A DNA stretch of 39,635 nucleotides from Chitinophagales bacterium. GTDB taxonomy: Bacteria; Bacteroidota; Bacteroidia; Chitinophagales; Chitinophagaceae. Below the pieces are notes generated by a model. It saw only the letters and a list, made by a program, of their open reading frames with translations. It ran no database searches and had not been told where the DNA came from. Shown one piece after another: positions 24,025 to 34,335 of this stretch. Location: NCBI GenBank assembly GCA_015654595.1, contig JAATGQ010000180.1, positions 1 to 39,635 on the forward strand, read 5' to 3'. The position numbers and the translations under genes were made by a program. Position 1 is the first letter of the stretch, and every line of letters starts with the position of its first letter.

Positions 24025-27000
24025 CTACTCTTCATCATCGAACTGCATGGCTTCGCGGGTAGTCTGGAGCAATTCATATTCCTCCTTGCTTCCTACGATC
24101 ATGTTTTCGAACTCGCGCAGACCTGTACCGGCAGGGATCGGGTGACCCGTGATAACGTTTTCCTTCAGACCGAGCATATCATCGCTCTTACCTTGGATAG
24201 CGGCAGAGGACAGTACCTTGGTCGTTTCCTGGAAGGACGCAGCCGAGATCCAGCTTTGCGTACCGAGAGAAGCCTTCGTGATACCGAGCAGCAGCGGCGC
24301 AGAAGTCGCGGCGTTAGCGTCTCTGAATTCAGCCAGCTTCTTATCGTTACGGCGGAGGATCGAGTTTTCTTCTCTTACTTCACGCAGACTTACGATCTGA
24401 CCAGCTTTCAGCTTGGTGGACTCACCCGGATCGGAGATAACCTTCTTGTCGAAGATCCAGTCGTTCTCTTCGAGGAAGTCGAACTTGTCGACAGTATCCT
24501 CTTCGAGGAATCGGGTATCGCCTGGGTCAACGATCGTCAGCTTACGCATCATCTGGCGAACGATAACTTCGATATGCTTGTCATTTATCTTTACACCCTG
24601 CAGACGATACACTTCCTGGATTTCATTCACAACGTACTCTTGTACGGCAAACGGTCCCTTGATCGAAAGGATATCGGCAGGAGCAACCTGACCGTCGGAC
24701 AGCTGGGCGCCAGCCTTGATGAAGTCACCGTCCTGCGCCAGGATCTGACGAGTCAGCGGAACGAGGTATTTCTTCACGACGCCATCCTTGGCTTCAACGA
24801 TGATTTCGCGGTTACCACGCTTGATATTACCAAATGCTACAACACCGTCGATCTCACTGACGATAGCAGGGTTGCCCGGGTTACGCGCTTCGAAGAGTTC
24901 CGTTACGCGGGGCAGACCACCCGTGATATCGCGCAGCTTACCAAGCACGCGTGGGATCTTGACGATAACCTGACCGGCCTTCACAGGTTCGCCTTCGTCG
25001 ACGATGATATGCGAGCCAACAGGCAGGTTGTAGTTCTTTATTTCCTTGTTTCCTTCTACGTTGATAGAAGGGATCTTTGTCTTGTCCTTGGTTTCGATAA
25101 CCACCTTCTCACGGTGACCCGTTTGTTCGTCAGCCTCTTCACGGAAGGTGATACCATCGATAACCGCGTCGAACTTGATGTTACCGGCGATTTCGGAGAT
25201 AACGACGTTGTTGAAGGGATCCCAGGAGCAGATCACATCGCCCTTGGCAACCTTCTGCCCGTCCTTCACCGTCAATGTAGCACCGTAAGGCACGTTGTTG
25301 GTCGTCAGCAGTCGGTCGTTCTTCACGTCCATGATACGAACTTCACCGGTACGGCCGATGACGATCTGTACCTTTTCGCCTTCGTTGTTTTCGGCAGTAA
25401 CGGTACGAAGACCATCGAACTGGATGGTTCCTTCGAACTTAGCCGGCATCGTAGATTCAACCGATGCAGAACCGGCGACACCACCCACGTGGAAGGTACG
25501 CAGCGTCAGCTGTGTACCAGGCTCACCGATCGACTGTGCAGCGATGATGCCGACAGCATCACCACGCTGAGCCGTATAACCCGTTGCCAGGTTCTTACCG
25601 TAGCAGCGTACACACACACCACGCTTGCTTTCGCAAGTCAGTACAGAGCGGATCTCGACCGTTTCGATACCGGCGTCTTCGATCGCCTTACCGATCTCTT
25701 CGGTGATCTGCTCACCGGCGCTGACGATCAGCTTGTCGGAGCTGGGATCGTATACGTCATGCAGAGACGTACGTCCGAGGATACGATCATATAATGGTTC
25801 AACGATATCTTCATTGTCTTTCAGCGCAGAAGTAGCGATACCACGAAGGGTGCCGCAATCTTCTTCGGTGATGACCACATCCTGGGCAACATCCACCAGA
25901 CGACGGGTAAGGTAACCGGCATCGGCCGTCTTAAGGGCCGTATCCGCAAGACCTTTACGGGCGCCGTGCGTAGAGATGAAGTAGTCCAATACGTTCAGAC
26001 CGCCCTTGAAGTTGGAGAGGATCGGGTTTTCGATGATCTCACTGCCTGTAGAGCCGGACTTTCTGGGCTTGGCCATCAGACCTCTGATGCCAGCCAGCTG
26101 CTTGATCTGCTGCTTGCTGCCACGCGCACCGGAGTCAAGCATCATGTATACAGAGTTGAAGCCTTGTTTGTCGGCTGCCAGCTCCACGATGAGGCTTTCA
26201 GTGATACGGGTATCGACGCGGGACCAAATGTCGACGATCTGGTTGTAACGTTCGTTGTTGGTGATCAGACCCATGTTATAGTTCTCCCATACTTCGTCGA
26301 CTTCGCCCTTGGCGTTTTCGAGCTGTACTTCCTTCGTATCGGGAATGATCAGGTCATTGATGTTGAAGGACAGACCGCCGCGGAAAGCCATACGGAAACC
26401 CAGCTGCTTGATATCATCCAGGAACTTCACCGTCTTCGGGATATTCGTCCACTTGATGATGTTGCCGATGATCTCACGGAGAGACTTCTTGGTCAGCAGC
26501 GCGTTTACAAAACCCACTTCGACCGGTACGTTCTGGTTGAACAGAACGCGGCCGACCGTCGTTTCGAGAAGCTTGTTCTCCAACACGTCGTGGTTGTTAC
26601 GAACCTGCGTCTTGACCTTGATATAAGCATGAAGATCAACGCGGCCTTCGTTATAGGCGATGATGACTTCTTCTGCGCTATAGAATGCCTTCCCTTCACC
26701 CTTTACCTTGTGGTCCGGTGTAGACTTCCTGCCCTTCGTGATGTAGTACAGCCCCAAGACCATGTCCTGGGAAGGCAGGGTGATCGGCGTACCGTTCTGC
26801 GGGTTGAGAATGTTGTGCGAAGACAGCATCAACAACTGCGCTTCCAGGATAGCAGCACTGCTCAAAGGAACGTGAACGGCCATCTGGTCACCGTCAAAGT
26901 CGGCGTTGAACGCCGTACACACCAGCGGGTGCAGCTGGATAGCCTTGCCTTCGATCAGTTTTGGCTGGAAAGCCTGGATAGACAACCTGTGCAGCGTTGG

Positions 27001-28320
27001 GGCACGGTTGAGCATGACCGGGTGACCCTTCAGAATATTTTCGAGGATATCCCAGACAATAGCTTCTTTCTTGTCGACCAGCTTACGGGCGCTCTTCACC
27101 GTCTTTACGATACCACGCTCGATGAGCTTGCGGATGATAAATGGTTTGAACAACTCGGCAGCCATATCCTTTGGCAGACCGCACTCGTGCAGCTTCAGTT
27201 CAGGACCTACGACGATAACGCTACGACCGGAGTAGTCGACACGCTTACCAAGCAGGTTCTGACGGAAACGACCTTGTTTACCCTTCAACACGTCGCTCAA
27301 AGACTTCAGCGCACGGCCGCCCTCAGCCTTGACGGCATTGGACTTACGGCTGTTGTCAAACAGCGAGTCGATAGCTTCCTGCAGCATACGCTTTTCGTTA
27401 CGTAAGATGACTTCAGGAGCCTTGATCTCCAACAGACGCTTGAGACGGTTGTTACGGATGATCACGCGGCGATAGAGGTCGTTCAGGTCGGAAGACGCAA
27501 AACGGCCGCCATCCAGCGGTACCAGCGGACGCAGCTCAGGCGGAATGACAGGGATATATTGCATAACCATCCACTCGGGACGGTTGGTGATACGGGAATT
27601 AGCGTCACGGAACGCTTCTACAACGCTCAGACGCTTCAACGCATCAGCCTTACGCTGTTGCGATGTTTCGTTCGCCGCCGCATTACGCAGATCGAAGGAG
27701 AGCTGATCCAGCTCGATACGAGCCAGCAGATCATGAACCGCCTCCGCGCCCATCTTCGCCATGAACTTCTGCGGATCATCGTCAGGCAGGTACTGGTTAT
27801 CCTTCGGCAGCGTGTCCAGGATCTCCAGGTATTCTTCCTCCGTCAGGAGGTCGCCATAATTCTGACCCTTGTCCGTACGGATACCAGGCTGAATAACGAC
27901 ATATCTTTCATAATAGATGATGCTCTCCAGCTTCTTGGAGCTCATCCCCAGCAAATAACCGATCTTATTGGGAAGAGACTTGAAATACCAGATATGAACG
28001 ACAGGAACCACCAGCTTTATGTGGCCCATCCGCTCACGCCGAACCTTCTTTTCCGTCACTTCCACCCCGCAACGGTCACACACGATACCTTTGTAACGTA
28101 TGCGCTTGTACTTTCCGCAGGCACACTCATAATCCTTCACCGGCCCAAAAATACGCTCGCAGAACAAACCATCTCTTTCAGGCTTGTACGTGCGGTAGTT
28201 GATGGTCTCGGGCTTCAACACCTCTCCGTAGGAACGTTCGAGGATGCTGTCAGGAGAAGCTAATCCGATGGTGATTTTAGAAAAAGTGGCTCTTGGTCGA
28301 TTTTCTTTTTTAATAGCCAT
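24025..28320 (-). CDS. rpoC: DNA-directed RNA polymerase subunit beta'
   Basis: 1431 residues, full length for the phylum. It is the catalytic clamp subunit of RNA polymerase. The N-terminal zinc site is C66, C68, C81, C84 ([20 protein letters not shown]). The active-site loop is [12 protein letters not shown] with D474, D476, D478 holding the catalytic Mg. The second zinc site includes CGTLRG and [11 protein letters not shown]. Bridge and trigger regions ([19 protein letters not shown] and [19 protein letters not shown]) are intact. Unusually, rpoB does not precede it here: upstream lie 492 bases of non-coding sequence and a divergent flavin oxidoreductase gene. The long open frames on the opposite strand are codon-bias shadows. 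Confidence 0.99.
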   Translation of the reverse strand: MAIKKENRPRATFSKITIGLASPDSILERSYGEVLKPETINYRTYKPERDGLFCERIFGPVKDYECACGKYKRIRYKGIVCDRCGVEVTEKKVRRERMGHIKLVVPVVHIWYFKSLPNKIGYLLGMSSKKLESIIYYERYVVIQPGIRTDKGQNYGDLLTEEEYLEILDTLPKDNQYLPDDDPQKFMAKMGAEAVHDLLARIELDQLSFDLRNAAANETSQQRKADALKRLSVVEAFRDANSRITNRPEWMVMQYIPVIPPELRPLVPLDGGRFASSDLNDLYRRVIIRNNRLKRLLEIKAPEVILRNEKRMLQEAIDSLFDNSRKSNAVKAEGGRALKSLSDVLKGKQGRFRQNLLGKRVDYSGRSVIVVGPELKLHECGLPKDMAAELFKPFIIRKLIERGIVKTVKSARKLVDKKEAIVWDILENILKGHPVMLNRAPTLHRLSIQAFQPKLIEGKAIQLHPLVCTAFNADFDGDQMAVHVPLSSAAILEAQLLMLSSHNILNPQNGTPITLPSQDMVLGLYYITKGRKSTPDHKVKGEGKAFYSAEEVIIAYNEGRVDLHAYIKVKTQVRNNHDVLENKLLETTVGRVLFNQNVPVEVGFVNALLTKKSLREIIGNIIKWTNIPKTVKFLDDIKQLGFRMAFRGGLSFNINDLIIPDTKEVQLENAKGEVDEVWENYNMGLITNNERYNQIVDIWSRVDTRITESLIVELAADKQGFNSVYMMLDSGARGSKQQIKQLAGIRGLMAKPRKSGSTGSEIIENPILSNFKGGLNVLDYFISTHGARKGLADTALKTADAGYLTRRLVDVAQDVVITEEDCGTLRGIATSALKDNEDIVEPLYDRILGRTSLHDVYDPSSDKLIVSAGEQITEEIGKAIEDAGIETVEIRSVLTCESKRGVCVRCYGKNLATGYTAQRGDAVGIIAAQSIGEPGTQLTLRTFHVGGVAGSASVESTMPAKFEGTIQFDGLRTVTAENNEGEKVQIVIGRTGEVRIMDVKNDRLLTTNNVPYGATLTVKDGQKVAKGDVICSWDPFNNVVISEIAGNIKFDAVIDGITFREEADEQTGHREKVVIETKDKTKIPSINVEGNKEIKNYNLPVGSHIIVDEGEPVKAGQVIVKIPRVLGKLRDITGGLPRVTELFEARNPGNPAIVSEIDGVVAFGNIKRGNREIIVEAKDGVVKKYLVPLTRQILAQDGDFIKAGAQLSDGQVAPADILSIKGPFAVQEYVVNEIQEVYRLQGVKINDKHIEVIVRQMMRKLTIVDPGDTRFLEEDTVDKFDFLEENDWIFDKKVISDPGESTKLKAGQIVSLREVREENSILRRNDKKLAEFRDANAATSAPLLLGITKASLGTQSWISAASFQETTKVLSSAAIQGKSDDMLGLKENVITGHPIPAGTGLREFENMIVGSKEEYELLQTTREAMQFDDEE

Positions 28321-28425
28321 ATTGCAATATGCGGTTTTTTATCTTGAATCCAACCCTACTGAAAACCAGTTACTTAAGCTACGAATGGCATTCGATGAAT
28401 GCCAATAAACCTAAATAAAGGAGGG

Positions 28426-28433
28426 CAAAGGTA
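28426..28433 (-). promoter_or_regulatory. Candidate -7 box of an rpoC promoter
   Basis: TACCTTTG on the minus strand matches TAnnTTTG exactly and would give a leader of about 100 bases with a small hairpin (GGCATTC/GAATGCC, 28387-28403). No TTG is found at the normal -33 distance, so the assignment is moderate. Confidence 0.5.
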
Positions 28434-28485
28434 CGAATTTACTTGAAAAAATATTTTTTTACAAACGTCCCTTCCCCCGACACGC

Positions 28486-28534
28486 AAAAAAATCTCCCGG
28501 ACCAGAGGCCTTATTCAGCCCCAACCCGGGAGAT
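28486..28534 (-). terminator. Minus-strand intrinsic terminator upstream of rpoC
   Basis: On the minus strand, ATCTCCCGG (28534-28526) pairs with CCGGGAGAT (28500-28492). An inner GGGGC/GCCTC stem adds to it, and seven T residues follow. It would stop transcripts coming from 28535-28812 before they reach the rpoC promoter, yet no minus-strand gene is seen there. Confidence 0.75.
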
Positions 28535-28770
28535 GAGATTACTTTTTGGGAAAAACATATATCTCTATAACGCCATCCGGTCAAAATAGTTCACTTTCCC
28601 CTTTCATTCCCATATCAGGCTTCCTTTACCTACCCGATTCATCCAGCGACAAAAGGATCTGTTCTCCATCGCTCCCCAATCAGTCCTTCTTTACCCCCTC
28701 AATTCATCCCCTGGCCCGCTCTGCCAAATCGCATCCCCCTTAATTAAATCGAAAGTTCTAAATATATCTA
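28535..28770. other. Gene-poor stretch between the divergent rpoC and LLM genes; possible small RNA
   Basis: No convincing protein frame. The plus strand is pyrimidine-rich, so a minus transcript would be purine-rich and end in the terminator at 28486-28534. A minus-strand promoter might lie near 28750-28790 in AT-rich sequence, but the match is poor. Confidence 0.3.
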
Positions 28771-28778
28771 TACATTTG
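28771..28778 (+). promoter_or_regulatory. Candidate -7 box of the LLM oxidoreductase gene
   Basis: TACATTTG matches TAnnTTTG and lies 34 bases before the ATG. No good -33 TTG is present. Confidence 0.5.
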
Positions 28779-28812
28779 CACCAAACAGAAAGGCACAAAA
28801 ACAAGAAGATTC

Positions 28813-29799
28813 ATGAACAACTTTCCTTTATCAGTTTTAGAGCTGGCCGTTGTACGCCAGGGAGGCGACGCCCGGACCGCCATCGAATCAACAGTCGAAG
28901 TCGCCCGCCACGCCGAAAAACTGGGCTTTACCCGGATCTGGATGGCCGAACACCATAACATGGAGCACATCGCCAGCTCTGCAACCGCAGTATTGATCGG
29001 ACACGTCGCCGACAAAACTCAAAACATCCGCGTAGGCTCCGGCGGCATCATGCTTCCCAACCACGCCCCACTGGTCGTCGCCGAACAATTCGGCACGCTC
29101 GAAACTCTATACCCCGGACGCATCGACCTGGGACTCGGCCGCGCCCCCGGCACCGACCAGCTTACCGCAATGGCGCTGCGACGCAACAATATGGCTACCT
29201 CCCATTATTTCGCCGATGATATCAGGAGCCTTCAAACCTATTTCAGCTCCGACAATCGCAGCTCACAGGTTCGCGCCTTTCCCGGGGAAGGTCTTCCGAT
29301 ACCGATCTGGATACTGGGATCCAGCACCGACAGCGCACACCTCGCAGCCCGGATGGGACTTCCCTACGCCTTTGCAGCCCATTTCGCGCCAGCCCAGTTC
29401 CGCGAAGCCGTCAACATTTACCAACGGGAATTCAAACCCTCCGCACAACTCGACGCCCCCTACGCAATGGCCTGCGTGAACGTGATAGCCGCGGATACGC
29501 AGCAGGAAGCCGAATTCCTTTCCACCAGCCTCTTCCGCATGTTCATGGGTATCATCACCAATGAACGCAAACCCCTGCAGCCACCCGCTCCCCTGCCTCC
29601 ATTCAACCAAATGCCCGAAGTCTACAATGCTATCCAAACAATGCTGGCCTGTACCTTCACCGGTACCAAGGAAACCCTCGCCCCCCGCCTGTCCGAATTC
29701 ATCAATGAATTTCATCTCAACGAACTCATGATCAACAGCCCCATCTACGACCTTTCCGCCAAACTACACTCCTTCTCCATCCTCCGCCAAACCCTCTAA
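28813..29799 (+). CDS. LLM-class (luciferase-like) flavin-dependent oxidoreductase
   Basis: 328 residues, the normal size. It is a TIM-barrel bacterial luciferase-like fold with the short-chain LLM signature: [18 protein letters not shown] at the start, then [31 protein letters not shown] and [14 protein letters not shown] (phosphate binding of the flavin), and [23 protein letters not shown]. Members use reduced FMN from a partner reductase to oxygenate small molecules; the substrate of this YhbW/YtmO-like branch is generally unknown. It stands alone: its own -7 box upstream and a strong hairpin downstream. Confidence 0.92.
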   Translation: MNNFPLSVLELAVVRQGGDARTAIESTVEVARHAEKLGFTRIWMAEHHNMEHIASSATAVLIGHVADKTQNIRVGSGGIMLPNHAPLVVAEQFGTLETLYPGRIDLGLGRAPGTDQLTAMALRRNNMATSHYFADDIRSLQTYFSSDNRSSQVRAFPGEGLPIPIWILGSSTDSAHLAARMGLPYAFAAHFAPAQFREAVNIYQREFKPSAQLDAPYAMACVNVIAADTQQEAEFLSTSLFRMFMGIITNERKPLQPPAPLPPFNQMPEVYNAIQTMLACTFTGTKETLAPRLSEFINEFHLNELMINSPIYDLSAKLHSFSILRQTL

Positions 29800-29805
29800 A
29801 TAAAA

Positions 29806-29832
29806 CTCCGGCGTCCAAACCGGACGCCGGAG
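29806..29832. terminator. Hairpin between the LLM gene and the convergent lipoprotein gene
   Basis: A perfect 11-bp GC-rich stem (CTCCGGCGTCC with GGACGCCGGAG) and a five-base loop. There is no clear T-tract on the plus side, and A residues precede it, so it works better for minus transcripts or as an mRNA 3' end. Confidence 0.65.
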
Positions 29833-29876
29833 CACATATCTTTGCCGGCTGAAAAGCCGCTATTCTTCGTCAGCTC

Positions 29877-31160
29877 CTACCGCGGCGTCAACACCGACAC
29901 CCACCCGCCGCCAGACTTCGCGTTCCCCTTCACCACCGCATATATCTTATTTCCATAAAAAGCCACATCATTGACCTCATAACCCGGTATCAGGTTGTTA
30001 TTCGTTGCATCACCCGCCACAAAATCAAAAGAAACCCCTCCATCCCACGACACCGCCAGCCCGATAGCCGACGCGCCAACCACCGTCGTGCCCGACACAG
30101 CGACCTTCTTCATCGCCGGCGGCGCATTGGAGCCATACGCACCATTATGCGTGGCAAAAGTCCCCCCAACATCCGAAGAAACAGCAATCCCTCCATTCAC
30201 CGCCGCATATATCAGGCCGCCCTGCACAGCAAGCCCATAAACCGGCCCGACGGAAGAGCGAAGCGTAAACGACTTTGTACCATAATCCGTCGATGTCTCC
30301 AACCCTTTGTTCGTACCGACAAGGAGCAGCCCCGGCGGAGTTGCAATACAATTTATAGAGTCCCCCTGGTTAAGCAGGTAGTTGAATTGAACGGACACCT
30401 CCGCATCAAAAGAAAAGAAAAGACCTCGCGTCGTCCCATAAAAGAGCGTATCATTGGCATAATAATCCCTCCAGATAGCATTGCCCAGGAAACTAAACGA
30501 CGTAACGAGCACGCTGTCTGCACCCGGCAGTCCGAATTGTAAAGCTCCATGCAATGTATCCCCATCGCCTAATAACACATAATTGACCGATCCTGCCCAA
30601 ATGCCCTTGTCCAGATCATCTATCGCTAAGATATTCCTGGGCGTATCCACCTCCCCCCAATTCCAGATGGAAGACTTTGCAAAGTCCTTCCCTCCATCCA
30701 TAGAATAATAAAGCCCATCCGTCGTCCCGACATAAAGCGTGTCTCCTTTGAAGTGAAGACAGTTTGGAACAGCATCACTCACGCCGACCGGATAATTTTC
30801 AATCTTGTAATAATAAGCCACATAAAATTTCTGGCTATGATCGTCTGCATCTACCGTTATCTCTTCTATCCGGTTACCACTAAGATCAACCCTTCCCGTC
30901 CAGGTACTGTCATCCCTCCGGGCAGCCGGACTCACCCGCGCACCCGGCGCAACATGATAAACCAGCGGCGTAGCCGTTATTGAAAAAGGATCTTTTAATC
31001 TGACCAGGAAAGTATCGGCCGATTCGACAACCATCCCTACGGAGGAGTCAACAGAAACAATCAATCGTGTATCGGGATGGGAAGGAGGATTTCCCTGTTT
31101 GTGACAGGCAACAGCAGCAGCCAGGATAGCAGCAAGCGCGACAAGCAGTGTTCTTTTCAT
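29877..31160 (-). CDS. Lipoprotein with Asp-box (BNR-like) beta-propeller repeats
   Basis: 427 residues from the ATG at 31160, which opens a signal sequence (MKRTLLVALAAILAAAVAC) with the lipobox AVAC; the longer frame to 31256 is rejected because it precedes the signal. After a short beta domain there are repeated Asp-box-like turns: YYSMDGGKDF, FFSFDAEVS, ETSTDYGTKSF, AVSSDVGGTF, AVSWDGGVSF. These mark a sialidase or photosystem-stability-type propeller. Catalytic residues of sialidases are not evident, so a binding or structural role is as likely. The gene is convergent with the LLM gene. Function not recognised. Confidence 0.75.
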   Translation of the reverse strand: MKRTLLVALAAILAAAVACHKQGNPPSHPDTRLIVSVDSSVGMVVESADTFLVRLKDPFSITATPLVYHVAPGARVSPAARRDDSTWTGRVDLSGNRIEEITVDADDHSQKFYVAYYYKIENYPVGVSDAVPNCLHFKGDTLYVGTTDGLYYSMDGGKDFAKSSIWNWGEVDTPRNILAIDDLDKGIWAGSVNYVLLGDGDTLHGALQFGLPGADSVLVTSFSFLGNAIWRDYYANDTLFYGTTRGLFFSFDAEVSVQFNYLLNQGDSINCIATPPGLLLVGTNKGLETSTDYGTKSFTLRSSVGPVYGLAVQGGLIYAAVNGGIAVSSDVGGTFATHNGAYGSNAPPAMKKVAVSGTTVVGASAIGLAVSWDGGVSFDFVAGDATNNNLIPGYEVNDVAFYGNKIYAVVKGNAKSGGGWVSVLTPR

Positions 31161-31283
31161 AGCATAAGTTTTCACCTGCATTGCAGCAAATCCCATTCCT
31201 TGACATACTGCAAGTTCCCCGCAGCAATATCCACATCCGGCGTCACCTGGTCTCACACTCTATGCCTATCCGGGGAAACAGAT

Positions 31284-32822
31284 CTACACCCGTCTCTCCC
31301 CCTCCAGATACTTCCTCCTTATCACATCCTGCACCGGCACATTCCGTATCTTACTCTCCATCCACGAAATAATATCCAGGTACATGAACGCCCGCGTCTC
31401 AAACCGATTCCCCTCAAACTTCTTCAACCGCTCCACCAACTCCTCAAAAGCCGGCCGCATCTTCATCGGCGACAGATTAAAAGACTTTCTTAAAAACCGG
31501 AAGATCTCCTCTTCAACCAAACTCAGATTCCCCATCTTCGCCATAAACCGATACACGGACTTGATCAGGTACTCCATCAGATCATAATTCCCCAGCTCAT
31601 AGTGCGAGATCAGATGCAGCAGCCTCGAATAACACTGCAGATCCGTCCGTAGATCCACCTTCCAGTTGATGATCTTATTCAGATAATCGATCGTCTTCTC
31701 ATAATCCCCGCTGCCAAAATACAGACAGGCGATCTTGTAATAAAACACCAGGATACGGTGCCGGTCGAGATAGATATAATACTCCTTCAGCTTTTCTTCA
31801 ATGTAAGGAACCAGGCTCAACCCTTCCGTAAACGTCCCATCGATAAAATGCTGATTCAGCTTCGAAATGTACAAATACACAAAGCTCTGTATCCGATTGT
31901 TCACGTTGTTCCGAACGACGTCGGACGCAGCAAATTCTTCGAACTTTGCCAGCGTCTCGACAAATCTGTCGTAGTTCAACAAATCAAAGTGCGCCCCCAG
32001 TAAATTATGCAAGCCCTTGATATAATGCGAAGTCTCGATCCCGATCATAAACGGCTCCTTCTCGAAAAGATCTACCCAACGCTGTGCATACCGGTAGTAA
32101 AGCAAAAAATCCTGCCGGATAAAGGCATACCAGACATAACTCTGGTACAAATAAAGCCGCGCATAAAACCCCTGGCATTCCCTCTGGTCGACCGGCAGCT
32201 GCTGGACAAAAAAAGCCCTCACCGCCTCTTCGTCGGCTTCATTCCTGGCTACCCCATTGCGGATATACCAGCTGTACAGCTCCAGCGAAAGGTTCGACAG
32301 CCGGCTGATCATCCGCAGGCGCTCGTTCGTCTGATCCACTTCGAGGGCCAATTGATCCGCCCTGTCCTGCATGCTTCGGGTGATATGCAACGCCTCGATC
32401 GTCTTCTCGAAGAACAATACCTGCAGTAAAAAAGTCTCCTGGTTATGCGCACGGGCGTTCTCCTTGATCCGGTCCAGCGTCTTCAGACTCTGGTGATAAA
32501 GTCCCTTGTTGTAGAGGATACGAGCGTAATCCAGCTGCTCATGTAATTGAATATCAATGTTTTCTTCCTGGCGGATCAGCCGCAGGCTCGCCAGGATCTC
32601 CCGGTAAAGATGCGCCTTCGCATTGGACAGCTGCCCCTTCCGCAAATTCTTCAGCTCCGCTTCATCGTATTCCTCCATTTTGTCCAGAGCATCAAAGAGT
32701 TGGATCGATTTCAAGTCTTCACTGCTGGAATTTCGGGTCATGTAAAGCTTAAAATTCCGTTTTTCGGACTTTTCCAGCGATTTTATCAATTGAAAGAGGG
32801 CGTCAGAGGATCTGTTGGGCAT
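31284..32822 (-). CDS. Conserved helical protein of unknown function (TPR-like)
   Basis: 512 residues with no signal peptide or membrane helix, almost wholly alpha-helical, with paired-helix patterns such as LDYARILYNKGLYHQSLKTLDRI and KIACLYFGSGDYEKTIDYLNKII. These are TPR-like and suggest a cytoplasmic scaffold. The N-terminus (FQLIKSLEKSEKRNFKLYM) is notable for many charged residues. I do not recognise a named family, though proteins of this sort are common in Chitinophagaceae. Upstream is a possible promoter at 32902-32932 and a hairpin at 32859-32897 that would form the very start of its mRNA. It is divergent from leuA. Confidence 0.75.
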   Translation of the reverse strand: MPNRSSDALFQLIKSLEKSEKRNFKLYMTRNSSSEDLKSIQLFDALDKMEEYDEAELKNLRKGQLSNAKAHLYREILASLRLIRQEENIDIQLHEQLDYARILYNKGLYHQSLKTLDRIKENARAHNQETFLLQVLFFEKTIEALHITRSMQDRADQLALEVDQTNERLRMISRLSNLSLELYSWYIRNGVARNEADEEAVRAFFVQQLPVDQRECQGFYARLYLYQSYVWYAFIRQDFLLYYRYAQRWVDLFEKEPFMIGIETSHYIKGLHNLLGAHFDLLNYDRFVETLAKFEEFAASDVVRNNVNNRIQSFVYLYISKLNQHFIDGTFTEGLSLVPYIEEKLKEYYIYLDRHRILVFYYKIACLYFGSGDYEKTIDYLNKIINWKVDLRTDLQCYSRLLHLISHYELGNYDLMEYLIKSVYRFMAKMGNLSLVEEEIFRFLRKSFNLSPMKMRPAFEELVERLKKFEGNRFETRAFMYLDIISWMESKIRNVPVQDVIRRKYLEGERRV

Positions 32823-32858
32823 CGTAATTTAAAATATTAAAATCCGTACCAGCATTGA

Positions 32859-32897
32859 GTTTTAACACGAATACCCCCCCTTCAGGGGGTGTAAAAC
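32859..32897 (-). other. Bulged hairpin in the 5' leader of the helical-protein gene
   Basis: GTTTTA (32859-32864), CAC (32866-32868) and CCCC (32874-32877) pair in order with GGGG (32885-32888), GTG (32889-32891) and TAAAAC (32892-32897). Bulges A and GAATA lie on one side. No T-tract follows, so it is not a terminator; an mRNA 5' stability or regulatory element is possible. Confidence 0.4.
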
Positions 32898-32901
32898 GGC
32901 C

Positions 32902-32932
32902 CAAACTATGATTTCAATACCTACCACAACAA
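32902..32932 (-). promoter_or_regulatory. Possible promoter of the helical-protein gene
   Basis: On the minus strand, TTG (32932-32930), 20 bases, then ATAGTTTG (32909-32902), which shares only the TTTG part and one of the first two bases with TAnnTTTG. It would start transcription at the edge of the hairpin 32859-32897. Confidence 0.35.
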
Positions 32933-32961
32933 CCTTACTTTCGATAAAAGCCATAGGTTAA

Positions 32962-32999
32962 GACCGGCCCAACAAATTTAGTAATGCCGGATCATTTTT
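32962..32999 (+). promoter_or_regulatory. Weak terminator-like hairpin in the leuA leader
   Basis: GACCGGC (32962-32968) pairs with GCCGGATC (32986-32993) with one bulged base, and five T residues follow (32995-32999). It lies 22 bases before the leuA ATG, downstream of a possible -7 box TACTTTCG (32936-32943). No leader peptide is seen, so any attenuation would need another mechanism. Confidence 0.35.
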
Positions 33000-33021
33000 G
33001 AACCATTCATAAAAAATACTA

Positions 33022-34191
33022 ATGTCCGACCAAAAAATCTTCATCTTTGACACCACCCTCCGCGACGGAGAACAAGTGCCCGGCTGTAAGCTCAATACAA
33101 AAGAAAAAATCGAGCTCGCCCTCCGTTTGGAAGAATTAGGTGTTGACATCATCGAAGCCGGCTTTCCCATTTCCAGCCCCGGCGATTTCCAGTCGGTGGA
33201 AGAGATCTCCAAAATCATCAAAAATGCTACTGTTTGCGGTCTGAGCCGCGCCGTCCAGAAAGACATCGAGACAGCCGCAGCAGCCCTGAAACTGGCTAAA
33301 AGACCTCGCATTCATACAGGGATCGGTACTTCCGACTCCCATATCAAAAGCAAATTCAATTCTACCCGCGAAGAGATCCTGGTACGCGCCGCACAGGCCG
33401 TTAAATGGGCCAAGAACTTTGTCGATGACGTTGAATTCTATGCCGAAGACGCAGGCCGTACCGAGAACGAATACCTGGCCCGCGTCGTTGAAACGGTTAT
33501 CGCTGCCGGCGCTACCGTAGTCAATATCCCCGATACAACCGGTTACTGTCTGCCCGACCAATACGGTGAGAAGATCGCCTATCTGATGAACAACGTACCC
33601 AATATCGACAAAGCGATCCTCTCCGTTCACTGCCACAACGACCTGGGCCTGGCTACCGCCAACTCCATAGCTGGTGTCCGCGCCGGAGCCCGCCAGATCG
33701 AATGTACGATCAACGGGCTAGGCGAACGCGCCGGCAACACCTCCCTCGAAGAAGTCGTAATGGTGATCCGGCAGCACAAATCCCTGGGCTTCTATACGGG
33801 CGTGAACACAAAGGAATTGAACCCCATGAGCCAGCTCGTCAGCGATACGATGCGTATGCCCGTTCAGCCGAACAAGGCTATCGTTGGAGCGAACGCCTTC
33901 TCTCACTCCTCCGGTATCCACCAGGACGGATTCCTGAAAGACGCATCCACCTACGAGATCATAAACCCCGAAGAAGTCGGCGCAGCAGGCTCCAGGATCG
34001 TATTGACCGCACGCAGCGGCCGCAGCGCACTCGCCTTCCGCTTCCACAAGCTGGGTTACTCCTTTACCCGCAACGACGTAGACACGTTATATGAACGCTT
34101 CCTCCAGGTTGCCGATACCCGCAAAGAAGTAATGGATGAAGACCTGCACGGTCTCGCAAAAGCTTACCAGGCCAGCGCAGTCACCGCATAA
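33022..34191 (+). CDS. leuA: 2-isopropylmalate synthase (short form)
   Basis: 389 residues. It condenses acetyl-CoA with 2-oxoisovalerate, the first committed step to leucine. The HMGL-type TIM barrel is complete: [14 protein letters not shown] at the N-terminus with the metal Asp, [12 protein letters not shown], and the metal His pair in [16 protein letters not shown], followed by [17 protein letters not shown]. The protein ends about 120 residues earlier than the roughly 510-residue form and lacks the C-terminal LeuA dimer/regulatory domain that binds leucine. Short forms are known in Bacteroidota. It heads leuA-leuC-leuD-leuB. Related homocitrate or citramalate synthases are alternatives, but the context makes LeuA most likely. 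Confidence 0.92.
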   Translation: MSDQKIFIFDTTLRDGEQVPGCKLNTKEKIELALRLEELGVDIIEAGFPISSPGDFQSVEEISKIIKNATVCGLSRAVQKDIETAAAALKLAKRPRIHTGIGTSDSHIKSKFNSTREEILVRAAQAVKWAKNFVDDVEFYAEDAGRTENEYLARVVETVIAAGATVVNIPDTTGYCLPDQYGEKIAYLMNNVPNIDKAILSVHCHNDLGLATANSIAGVRAGARQIECTINGLGERAGNTSLEEVVMVIRQHKSLGFYTGVNTKELNPMSQLVSDTMRMPVQPNKAIVGANAFSHSSGIHQDGFLKDASTYEIINPEEVGAAGSRIVLTARSGRSALAFRFHKLGYSFTRNDVDTLYERFLQVADTRKEVMDEDLHGLAKAYQASAVTA

Positions 34192-34201
34192 TAAACAAGA
34201 C

Positions 34202-34231
34202 CGGGCGGCCTCGATCATTCGAAGCCGCCCG
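34202..34231 (+). other. Intra-operon hairpin between leuA and leuC
   Basis: CGGGCGGC (34202-34209) pairs with GCCGCCCG (34224-34231), and an inner TCGA/TCGA stem closes a four-base loop. No T-tract follows, so a partial terminator or an mRNA stabiliser is likely. The following 100 bases to leuC are a low-complexity spacer without a gene. Confidence 0.6.
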
Positions 34232-34335
34232 TTGTCATAAAGCCGCCAAAGCAAAAGTCCAGCTGCGCCTCAACAAAGCGCCTACCGGACCGCCGGAGCA
34301 GCCAATAAAAATCATAGTTGTTAAAGAGCCATCGT

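Noticed and set aside
24142..27405. Very long open frames on the plus strand opposite rpoC (550 and 479 codons)
   Set aside because: They are the exact antisense of the conserved rpoC frame, show no recognisable domains, and arise from codon bias that avoids antisense stops.
28546..28743. A 65-codon plus-strand frame upstream of the LLM gene
   Set aside because: Begins at TTG, has no recognisable motif, and is Ser/Pro-rich as expected from the pyrimidine-rich strand.
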